NCBI GenBank assembly: GCA_013824715.1
Contig: PNOH01000040.1
Span: 1 to 38,209 of the forward strand
Source of the DNA: Odoribacter sp.
GTDB lineage: Bacteria > Bacteroidota > Bacteroidia > Bacteroidales > Prolixibacteraceae
DNA: 38,209 nucleotides
Reading direction: 5' to 3'
Made by a program: the position numbers and the translations under genes. The first letter of the stretch is position 1. The number at the start of each line of letters is the position of its first letter. A model generated the notes under the pieces. The model worked only from the letters and a program-made list of their open reading frames with translations. It was not told the DNA's origin and ran no database searches. Below are positions 24,231-32,075 of this stretch, piece by piece.

Positions 24231-26214
24231 ATGGAAGCTGTATATCCCGCCGAATACGGGCCATCGGATGTTCTTCAACTGAATGATCTTGAAAGACCAA
24301 AACCTAAGGAGGGTGAAACCAACGAAGCCTATACAGAGCTTGAGCAGACGATGCGCCATGCCCTGGAAACGTATTCCAATGTTCACAGGCAGCGGCTACA
24401 AGTCGGTGGTGACTACCCGGTTATTCGAGCAGGCCAGGGAAATTGTGCTGGAATATTTGGGGCTGAACAAAGACAACTATGTGGTTATTTTTTTCACGCT
24501 CCGAAGAGCAGCAGTATTCGTCAGGCAACTTCAGCACGAAAACTATCAGATGGTATCGGGCCGGGATTTCGGGCTTTCATTGGGGGTTACCGCATTGGCA
24601 GTAAAACGGAACAGGCTGCCCAAAGGTGCGCCTTTTCATGTTGGAGGAGGAACGGCCAGACTCATCTCAAAAGATTGGATAATCTGGGCCAGGTCACCCG
24701 ATAAATTCGAAGCAGGTACACCCGCCATCATAAACATCATCGCGTTTGCCAAGGCGCTGCGCATGATCAGGAAATCAGGAAAAGACATCTTCCTGAATAG
24801 TACCGCGGAAAAGTTAACAGCCAGCGAATTGTTGTATCACGACGAACTGGAGAAATTCTCTGGTCGGGAAATGTTGGAAGAACTGCGGAAAACCCAGATC
24901 GGTCGCGGCGTTCAGGTTCCAACCATGGAAGGCATGCAGCCATTCATTAATCTTGACAACAGCGCCAGTACTCCGACTTTCTCCCCGGTTTGGAACGCGT
25001 TTCGGCAGGCTTATCGCCAACCCGATCAAGTAAAACATGAAATCGTTCAGGAAGTAAAATCTATATGTGCCGGATTTCTGGGCGCGCCATTGGCTGACTA
25101 TGATTTCATATTTACCTCCAATGCCACCGAAGCCCTCAATCTGGCAGCCGAAAATTTAAGTATTGAGCCTGAAAATACCATTGAGCCTGTCGTGCTAAAC
25201 ACACTTCTCGAACACACTTCGAACGACCTGCCCTGGCGCATGATTCCGGGCTGTTCGCTCATCCGGCTTTCGGTTTCTGCGGATGGATTTATCAATCCGG
25301 AAGATCTGAATATTCTTATGAAGGAGTACAATGAAGAGCGCCTGTACGGAAAAAAAAGGATCAGGATTGTAGCCGTAAGCGGGGCGTCGAATGTTCTGGG
25401 TGTATGCAATAATCTGGCGGAAATCAGCCGGATAGTTCATCGCTACGGAGCGCACTTGCTGATAGACGGCGCGCAATTGGTCGCCCACCGCAAAGTCGAT
25501 ATGAAAGGCTGTGAAATTGATTATCTCGCCTTTTCAGCGCATAAAGTCTATGCGCCGTTTGGTTCCGAAGCGTTAGTAATCAGAAAGGGACTGCTGAAAT
25601 TCAACCTGAAAGAACTGGAACTGATCCAGTCGTCCGGAGAAGAAAACGTGGGTGGAATTGCTGCATTGGGCAAGGCGCTTGTTCTTATGCAACGGATTGG
25701 CATGGATGTAATCAGCCAGGAAGAGCAGTCTTTGACAAAAAGGGCTTTGTGCGGATTGGCTCAAATTCAGGGACTAAATATTTACGGGATAAATGACCCC
25801 GAATCATCAGGATTCTCGCATAAATTGGGTGTTATTCCCTTTGTATTTACAAATAAAATGTCAACGCAAACGGGTAAAGAACTTGCCCTTTGGGGTGGAA
25901 TCGGAGTTCGGACTGGTTGCCATTGCGCGCATATCATCGTCAAGCACATTCTTCATGTTGGGCCTGGTCTTGAGAAGTTCCAAAAACTGATTGTGACTTT
26001 ATTTCCTAAATTATCACTTCCGGGCGTGGTAAGGGTAAGCTTTGGCATCGAGAATAGCGAAGAGGATGTCGATACTTTGATTCAGGTATTGGAGAAAATT
26101 GCCAACAAGTCGCAAAGCCCGTCAAAGGATACAAAACCCGTTCTGAAACCCGCTGAAGTAACCAAACAAATGAACGATTTCGCCAGGGCTGTTGCCGGGA
26201 GAATTTACAAATAA
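24231..26214 (+). pseudogene. Two-lobed class V aminotransferase/cysteine desulfurase-like protein with a frameshift
   Basis: The gene starts at 24231 (MEAVYPAEYGPSDVLQLND) and runs in that frame to about Arg53 (TMRHALETYSNVHR). Coding then continues in another frame from about 24388 (GSGYKSVVTTRLFEQAREIV) to 26214. Relatives read NVHR-GSG, so a 2-base loss in a G run at ~24388 is the simplest explanation; repaired, it has about 660 residues. Lobe 1 keeps desulfurase N-terminal and C-terminal pieces (FHVGGGTARLISKD; PDKFEAGTPAI) but has Asp where the PLP lysine should be (GRDFGLSLG). Lobe 2 is complete, with FINLDNSASTPTF, DGAQLVAHRKVD, the PLP lysine in SAHKVYAPFG and a SufS-like RTGCHCAH cysteine. 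The substrate is unknown. It is co-directional with the CrtI and synthase genes. Confidence 0.75.
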
Positions 26215-26289
26215 CACCATAAACAAAACAAACCCGGCTTCTGTTATTAACAAAAATAGTTATTTATCAATCATTTAAAATGCTCGCCA

Positions 26290-28329
26290 ATGAAAACCAC
26301 AAAGTTGTTCAGCTTCTTGCTGCTGATTACCGCAGCCGCTTGTCAGTCACCAAAACCAAAGGTGCAGCAACCACCAATAATCGACCGCGAACTGATTTTC
26401 GATGCTCCGGAAATTGCCGGAGGACAAATCTCACCGGATGGTAAATTTATTTCATTTATCAAGCCATATAAAGGGACACAGAATATCTGGGTAAAGAAAC
26501 TCGAAGAGGATTTTACCGCAGCAAAGCCTCTGACTGCCGACACTGTTCGGCCCATCCGCTCCTATTTCTGGACACGTGACGGAAAATACATCCTTTATTC
26601 GCAAGACAAAGGCGGTGACGAGAATTTCAATATCTATGCCGTTGACCCACAGGAAATGCCTGCCGCAGAAAGCGATATTCCGGAAAACCGGGACCTTACC
26701 AAGCTTAAAGGGGTGAGAGTTTATATTTACGCGGTACCGTTTAATGATCCTGATGCAATTTATATCGGACTGAATGACCGCGACAAAGCATGGCACGACC
26801 TTTATAAAATGAAGATTTCAACAGGCGAAAGAACGCTGATTCGCCAGAACTCGGCTACCGACCGGATTACTGGTTGGGTGTTCGACTGGAACGATCAGTT
26901 GAGATTGGCCAGCCGTGCCAATACCGATGGCAGCAATGATATTCTACGGGTAGATGCCAGGGAATTGGTTAAAATTTATACCAGTTCAGTTTTTGAAGAG
27001 GCTTATCCGATCGCTTTCAGCAAAGACAATAAACGGGTATATATGCAAACCAATAAAGGCGACAACATTGACCTTTCGCAATTGGTCCTTTTTGATCCGG
27101 AAACCCTGAAAGAAGAGTTCGTCGAAAGCGACCCGTTAAAAAGGGTGGACCTTGGAAATGTGTTTATTTCTGAACTTAGTAAAGAGATTATTTATACTTC
27201 GTATGAAGACGAGCGCAACAGGATTTACTGGAAAGACAAAGGTTTTGAGGAAGATTACAACCTGATTAAGAAAGAACTGCCAAACACCGATGTTTATTTT
27301 ACCTCCTCAACTACCGACGAAAACTTCTGGATGCTAAGCGCTTCAGCCGATATCGATCCGGGTTCAACCTATTTGTATGACCGTACCAAAAAGAAGCTCA
27401 CTTTTCAGTATCGTCCGCGTCCAAACATTCCGGTCAAGGATTTGGCTGAAATGAAAGCCATCAGTTATAAATCATCCGACGGTCTCGAAATTCCAGCATT
27501 CCTGACCTTACCCAAAGGACTTGAACCTAAAAATCTGCCTGTGGTTGTATTTCCTCACGGTGGTCCCTGGGGACGCGATGGCTGGGGTTATAATTCTTAT
27601 GCACAATTTCTTGCCAATCGCGGTTACGCAGTACTCTCTCCAAATTTCAGGTCTTCAACCGGATATGGTAAAAAATTCCTGAACGCTGGAAATAACCAAT
27701 GGGGAGAAAAAATGCAGGACGATTTGACCTGGGGAGTTAAATATCTGATTCGCGAAGGCATTGCCGATTCAACCAAAATCGGGATTATGGGCGGCTCGTA
27801 TGGCGGATATGCCACGCTGGCCGGAGTAGCTTTTACGCCTGATGTATATGCATGCGGTGTATCAATTGTTGGCCCGTCAAACCTGATCACCTTGCTGAAT
27901 TCTATTCCGCCTTATTGGGAAGCAGGGCGTAAAATATTCCATGTACGGATGGGTGATCCAACCAATCCTGAAGGAAAAGCGCAACTTGAAAGGCAATCTC
28001 CACTCAATTCGGCCAATAAAATTAAAGCTGCATTGCTGGTTATTCAGGGTGCAAACGATCCGCGTGTGAACAAGGCAGAATCTGATCAGATTGTGATTGC
28101 CTTGCGCGAAAGGGGTTTCCCGGTAGAATATATTGTAGCTCCCGACGAAGGTCATGGGTTTGCACGGCCAGTAAATAGCATGGCCATGTTTGCATCAGCC
28201 GAAAAGTTTCTGGCTAAACATTTGGGCGGACGATATCAGGAAAGTATGAAACCAGAAGTTGCCAAACGATTGAGCGAAATTACGGTAGATGTTGCAACGG
28301 TTCATTTAGCTCCTGCCGAAAAGAAATAG
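26290..28329 (+). CDS. Secreted S9-family serine peptidase lipoprotein
   Basis: A 679-residue prolyl-oligopeptidase-type enzyme that cleaves oligopeptides outside the cytoplasm. A lipoprotein signal with Cys18 (LITAAACQSP) anchors it. Residues ~35-390 form the WD40-like beta-propeller (GGQISPDGKFISFIKPYKGT; FWTRDGKYILYSQDKGGDEN). The catalytic alpha/beta-hydrolase domain follows, with PVVVFPHGGPWGRDGWGYNS, the nucleophile Ser503 in GGSYGGYAT, Asp590 in GANDPRVNKAES and His622 in DEGHGFARP. The triad is complete and the length normal. It is likely monocistronic, with a clear terminator downstream. Confidence 0.94.
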   Translation: MKTTKLFSFLLLITAAACQSPKPKVQQPPIIDRELIFDAPEIAGGQISPDGKFISFIKPYKGTQNIWVKKLEEDFTAAKPLTADTVRPIRSYFWTRDGKYILYSQDKGGDENFNIYAVDPQEMPAAESDIPENRDLTKLKGVRVYIYAVPFNDPDAIYIGLNDRDKAWHDLYKMKISTGERTLIRQNSATDRITGWVFDWNDQLRLASRANTDGSNDILRVDARELVKIYTSSVFEEAYPIAFSKDNKRVYMQTNKGDNIDLSQLVLFDPETLKEEFVESDPLKRVDLGNVFISELSKEIIYTSYEDERNRIYWKDKGFEEDYNLIKKELPNTDVYFTSSTTDENFWMLSASADIDPGSTYLYDRTKKKLTFQYRPRPNIPVKDLAEMKAISYKSSDGLEIPAFLTLPKGLEPKNLPVVVFPHGGPWGRDGWGYNSYAQFLANRGYAVLSPNFRSSTGYGKKFLNAGNNQWGEKMQDDLTWGVKYLIREGIADSTKIGIMGGSYGGYATLAGVAFTPDVYACGVSIVGPSNLITLLNSIPPYWEAGRKIFHVRMGDPTNPEGKAQLERQSPLNSANKIKAALLVIQGANDPRVNKAESDQIVIALRERGFPVEYIVAPDEGHGFARPVNSMAMFASAEKFLAKHLGGRYQESMKPEVAKRLSEITVDVATVHLAPAEKK

Positions 28330-28353
28330 GGCATTTTTATCGAATGATATTTT

Positions 28354-28408
28354 GCTGCCGGTTTAGGTTTTCTTTTTCATTGAGAATCCTTGCCGGCAGC
28401 TTTTTTTT
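28354..28408 (+). terminator. Intrinsic terminator after the S9 peptidase gene
   Basis: GCTGCCGG (28354-28361) pairs with CCGGCAGC (28393-28400), followed by eight T. The 31-base interior can pair further through AGG/CCT and TTCT/AGAA segments. It lies 25 bp after the peptidase stop. Confidence 0.8.
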
Positions 28409-28508
28409 CAGTTGGTATAAAAAAACTTAACGGGCTTTGGTAAACAAAGCTATTCGTTATTGGTTTCATGAAATAAAGTATTCGGGTAAACATTAAAATT
28501 GAATCACG

Positions 28509-29252
28509 ATGAAGAAACTTCTAATTCTTTCGGTCCTTTTGGGACTTATTCAATCACTTTCGGCACAATCGCTAAAGGCAGTGAACTATGCCGACGGATC
28601 ACAGGAACTCAATGGACTGGTTACTTCTAATGCGGGGAAAAACCTGTCTGGCGTATTAATCCTTCCGGCCTGGATGGGAATTGACGAAGAAGCCAAAGCG
28701 GCCGCGCTTCAGCTCGAAAAAGAAGGATATATCGCCTTTGTCGCCGATATTTATGGAAAGGGAAACACTCCTACTGACTTTGGCAGTGCAGCAAAAATAG
28801 CAACACAGTTTAAAACTGATTACCAGCTTTACCAAAAACGCATTTCGCTGGCGCTGGAACAACTGAAAGCTTCAGGCGCCCAAAGCAACAAAATTGCTGT
28901 AATTGGCTATTGTTTTGGCGGAACGGGCGCCCTGGAAGTGGCTCGTGCCGGCTTTGATGTTGCGGGTATTGTTTCCATCCATGGTGGACTGTCCAAAGCT
29001 TCCGACCGGCCAAACGGACCGATTAAAACAAAGATTCTGGTTGAAAATCCGGCTGAAGATAAGAGCGTGAAACGGGAAGATTTCGACAAACTGGTTCAGG
29101 AAATGAACGATGCAAAGGCCGACTGGCAAATCATTACCTATGCCAATTGCGGGCACACCTTTACAAATCCGACCTCAAAAGAATACAACGAAGTAATGGC
29201 CAAACGCGCCTGGAACCATACCCTTTTATTCCTGGGCGAATTGTTGAAATAG
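28509..29252 (+). CDS. Secreted dienelactone hydrolase-family protein
   Basis: A 247-residue alpha/beta-hydrolase with a signal peptide (1-20, ending QSLSAQS). The fold begins at VLILPAWMGIDEEAKAAALQ, and FVADIYGKGNTPTDFG is typical of the DLH family. The nucleophile is Cys135 in GYCFGGTGALEVARAG, as in true dienelactone hydrolases, and His216 lies in NCGHTFTNP. A chlorocatechol pathway is not present around it, so the natural substrate is unknown; exported DLH-like esterases are common in Bacteroidota. It stands alone after a terminator. Confidence 0.9.
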   Translation: MKKLLILSVLLGLIQSLSAQSLKAVNYADGSQELNGLVTSNAGKNLSGVLILPAWMGIDEEAKAAALQLEKEGYIAFVADIYGKGNTPTDFGSAAKIATQFKTDYQLYQKRISLALEQLKASGAQSNKIAVIGYCFGGTGALEVARAGFDVAGIVSIHGGLSKASDRPNGPIKTKILVENPAEDKSVKREDFDKLVQEMNDAKADWQIITYANCGHTFTNPTSKEYNEVMAKRAWNHTLLFLGELLK

Positions 29253-29286
29253 TACGACTGAATAATTCCTTAAAATACATTTAGCC

Positions 29287-29305
29287 GTTTATAACCGTTA
29301 TAAAC
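29287..29305. promoter_or_regulatory. 9-1-9 palindrome, candidate metalloregulator operator
   Basis: GTTTATAACCGTTATAAAC is a perfect 19-bp palindrome with 9-bp arms around one central C. It lies 118 bp before the ATG of the Cys/His-rich protein. A one-base centre is unfavourable for an RNA hairpin and typical of dimeric DNA-binding proteins such as Fur/Zur-type regulators. The regulator is not in the window. Confidence 0.55.
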
Positions 29306-29371
29306 CAACTGATTAAGGTTGATAATTGAAACGCAATCAGTTCTTGACCATTTTTCCAGCTTAACTGTTCC

Positions 29372-29403
29372 GTTTGCTTGAGAGAGTTTCACTCACGGCA
29401 AAC
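29372..29403. repeat. Hairpin in the leader of the DUF6660-like gene
   Basis: GTTTGC (29372-29377) pairs with GCAAAC (29398-29403), with a further GAG/CTC pairing inside. It lies 20 bp before the ATG at 29423, in a position to mask or structure the start region of the mRNA. No T run follows. Confidence 0.35.
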
Positions 29404-29422
29404 ATTTACTATATTTATACCG

Positions 29423-29740
29423 ATGAAAATAATTTGTTTCATACTATCATTATATGTTCTTTCCCTCTCGTTGGCGCCTTGCTGTTCGGACGATGACAAT
29501 TGCTGTGACGAAATAAAAACAGAGCACACAGATAATCATTCACAAGACCATAACGACAGCGACTGCAATACTTGTTCACCTTTTTTTACTTGCGGAACTT
29601 GTTCGGGGTTTGTTTTTACAAGGTCGGGGTTCAACTTCAGGGAAGTTCCTTTCAGTAAAAGCAAATTTGTGGCTGTTTATAAATCTCAGTTTGCAAACGA
29701 TTTTTTTGTTAAAATCTGGCAACCTCCCAAAATAAGTTAA
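29423..29740 (+). CDS. Small exported Cys/His-rich DUF6660-like protein
   Basis: A 105-residue protein starting at MKIICFILSLYVLSLSLAPC; the ATG at 29378 lies upstream of a perfect signal peptide and was rejected. After the signal comes a dense cluster of potential metal ligands: CCSDDDNCCDEIKTEHTDNH, then SQDHNDSDCNTCSPFF, TCGTC. The C-terminal part (FREVPFSKSKFVAVYKSQ) is basic and ends IWQPPKIS. This matches my memory of DUF6660 proteins, which sit next to TonB receptors and metal-efflux genes in Bacteroidota. A periplasmic metal-binding or sensing role is inferred. The receptor gene follows 91 bp downstream. Confidence 0.75.
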   Translation: MKIICFILSLYVLSLSLAPCCSDDDNCCDEIKTEHTDNHSQDHNDSDCNTCSPFFTCGTCSGFVFTRSGFNFREVPFSKSKFVAVYKSQFANDFFVKIWQPPKIS

Positions 29741-29749
29741 TGATAAAAT

Positions 29750-29766
29750 AAGTGGCTTCGCCACTT
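29750..29766 (+). terminator. Hairpin between the DUF6660-like gene and its receptor
   Basis: AAGTGGC-TTC-GCCACTT is a perfect 7-bp stem 9 bp after the DUF6660-like stop, followed by TCTGTTTG rather than an uninterrupted T run. It may be a partial terminator that lowers receptor expression relative to the small protein. Confidence 0.5.
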
Positions 29767-29831
29767 TCTGTTTGCGGTGCTTCACACTGCCAATTCTATT
29801 ATTTACATCATTAACTTAAATCATCAGACAA

Positions 29832-32006
29832 ATGAAAAATTTCATCTTGCCTTTGCTGGCAATCATATATACATCGCTGGCTTTCGGACAAAACACATTC
29901 AAAGCCATAATCAAAAACAGCGAAAACAAAGAAACACTTATCGGTGCAACAGCAATTTTGCAGGGCACAACCCATGGTGCAAGTGCAGACAAAAACGGTT
30001 ATATTGAAATCAAAAACATTCCAGATGGAAAACAAATCATCACCTTTCGTTACATCGGCTATCAGGAGAAAATTGACACATTTTTTTTCCCTTTGACACA
30101 GCCCCAACCTTTAGAAATTCTGCTTTCTGCTGATGAAGGAGAAGAACTGGAAGAAGTTGTAATTTCTTCCACCCGTTCAAGCAGAACCATTGACAACATT
30201 CCGACAAGAATAGAAGCTATTTCAGGAGAAGAAATGGAAGAAAAAGGGAATATGAAACCTGGCGACATTCGTATGATGTTGAACGAAAGCACAGGCATAC
30301 AAACACAGCAAACATCTGCTACTTCCTATAATTCAAGTATCCGTATTCAAGGGCTCGATGGAAAATACACCCAGATTTTACGAGACGGTTTCCCTTTGTA
30401 TTCGGGCTTTTCGGGCGGATTAAGTTTATTGCAAATTGTCCCTCTTGACTTAATACAAGTTGAAGTTATTAAAGGCGCTTCATCAACTCTTTACGGTGGT
30501 GGCGCAATTGCGGGCTTAGTAAATCTTGTTTCAAAAACACCAAAAGTAAAAAGAGAATTAAGTTTTATGCTTAACGGAACATCTGCATTTGGGTTAGACG
30601 CCAGTGGTTTTTATTCACAGAAATTCAAAAAAACAGGCACAACCATTTTTGCTTCCTATAATTCAGGAACACCTTATGACCCTGCAAAAATTGGTTTAAC
30701 AGCAATTCCAAAATACACAAGATATACTCTTAATCCGAAATTGTTTGTTTACTTCAGTGACAAAACTCATCTTAACATTGGCATTAACAGCACCGTTGAA
30801 GACCGCATCGGTGGCGACATAAAATATATTGAAAATGAAGGAGACAACATACATTCTTATTTTGAGAAGAATGAGACAAATCGCATTAGCACACAATTGG
30901 GACTTGACCATGAGATAGACGACAAATCAAAACTGTCGTTTAAAAACAGCGTGAGTTATTATGACAGAACCATTGAAATTCCAGGTTACAAATTTTCAGG
31001 CATTCAATTATCTTCATTCAGCGAAGCAACTTACAATCGAAAAGGAGAAAAATCTGAATGGGTAACTGGTTTAAATCTTTGGACAGATAAATTCAATCAA
31101 AATATATCTGACAGATCAAAAATAGTTGACTACAATCATACAACCTTTGGTGCATTTATTCAAAACACCTGGAACGCAACTGAAAAATTTATACTTGAAA
31201 CTGGTTTGCGTGGCGACTATCAAAACGAATACGGTTTTTTTGCATTGCCGAGAATTTCCGGACTTTTAAAAATTAATCCAAATCTATCTATGCGGCTTGG
31301 CGGGGGTTTAGGATACAAGACCCCGACTGTTTTTACAGAGGACGCAGAGAGGATACAGTTTAGAAATGTATTGCCAATTGATGTTTCAAAAACAAAGGCA
31401 GAGCAATCTAACGGTGGAAATTTTGACATCAATTATAAAACACCGCTTTCGGATAAAATGTTTTTTAGTATAAATACCTTGCTATTTTATACAAAAGTAA
31501 AAAATCCGTTGGTTCTTGTTCCAACCATGACTGGCTTATTGGAATTTCAACAGCCCAAAGGTTTCATCGACACCAAAGGAATTGAAACAAATATCAAACT
31601 GACTTACGAAGATTTCAAACTTTTCATCGGCTACACGTTAGCAGATGTCAGGCAACATTACAACGGAAATGAAACTAAATTTCCTTTGGTTGCTCAACAC
31701 CGCCTGAATAATGTTTTGATGTATGAGATTGAAGAGAAATTGAAAATCGGTTTGGAAGCATACTATTTCAGTCCGCAAAAATTAAATGAAGGTGCGACAG
31801 GAAAAGAGTATTGGATTTGCGGACTTATGGTTGAAAAACTCTGGGAACATTTTTCAATCTTCGTAAATTTTGAAAACTTCCTAAATACAAGGCAGACAAG
31901 GTTTGACACTATTTACACTGGTTCAATTACTAACCCGACATTCAGGGACATTTATGCGCCAGTTGACGGGTTTGTTGTAAACGGTGGACTGAAAATAAAA
32001 CTGTAA
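29832..32006 (+). CDS. TonB-dependent outer-membrane receptor (siderophore/metal type)
   Basis: A 724-residue receptor with a signal peptide (1-20, ending AFGQ) and a carboxypeptidase-regulatory-like domain (~22-100, FKAIIKNSENKETLIGATAI). A TonB-box-like stretch EELEEVVISSTRS (104-116) precedes a plug with GDIRMMLNESTGIQTQQTS and SIRIQGLDGKYTQILRDGFP, plus SSTLYGGGAIAGLVNLVSK. The barrel ends in FVVNGGLKIKL. The plug resembles siderophore/vitamin/metal-complex receptors rather than SusC. The sequence is visibly AT-richer than the flanking peptidase and araB genes. Together with the Cys/His-rich protein upstream it suggests a metal-uptake unit, possibly gained by transfer. Confidence 0.92.
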   Translation: MKNFILPLLAIIYTSLAFGQNTFKAIIKNSENKETLIGATAILQGTTHGASADKNGYIEIKNIPDGKQIITFRYIGYQEKIDTFFFPLTQPQPLEILLSADEGEELEEVVISSTRSSRTIDNIPTRIEAISGEEMEEKGNMKPGDIRMMLNESTGIQTQQTSATSYNSSIRIQGLDGKYTQILRDGFPLYSGFSGGLSLLQIVPLDLIQVEVIKGASSTLYGGGAIAGLVNLVSKTPKVKRELSFMLNGTSAFGLDASGFYSQKFKKTGTTIFASYNSGTPYDPAKIGLTAIPKYTRYTLNPKLFVYFSDKTHLNIGINSTVEDRIGGDIKYIENEGDNIHSYFEKNETNRISTQLGLDHEIDDKSKLSFKNSVSYYDRTIEIPGYKFSGIQLSSFSEATYNRKGEKSEWVTGLNLWTDKFNQNISDRSKIVDYNHTTFGAFIQNTWNATEKFILETGLRGDYQNEYGFFALPRISGLLKINPNLSMRLGGGLGYKTPTVFTEDAERIQFRNVLPIDVSKTKAEQSNGGNFDINYKTPLSDKMFFSINTLLFYTKVKNPLVLVPTMTGLLEFQQPKGFIDTKGIETNIKLTYEDFKLFIGYTLADVRQHYNGNETKFPLVAQHRLNNVLMYEIEEKLKIGLEAYYFSPQKLNEGATGKEYWICGLMVEKLWEHFSIFVNFENFLNTRQTRFDTIYTGSITNPTFRDIYAPVDGFVVNGGLKIKL

Positions 32007-32075
32007 ATTGGTCAACACAATAGCCACATACATTTGCAGGTTTCAAATATTGCAATGGCAGGATCGAAATAATAC

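Noticed and set aside
24198-24704. A separate 168-aa gene overlapping the PLP gene.
   Set aside because: Only its first part (to about 24389) is family-like; the rest is out-of-frame translation of the PLP enzyme.
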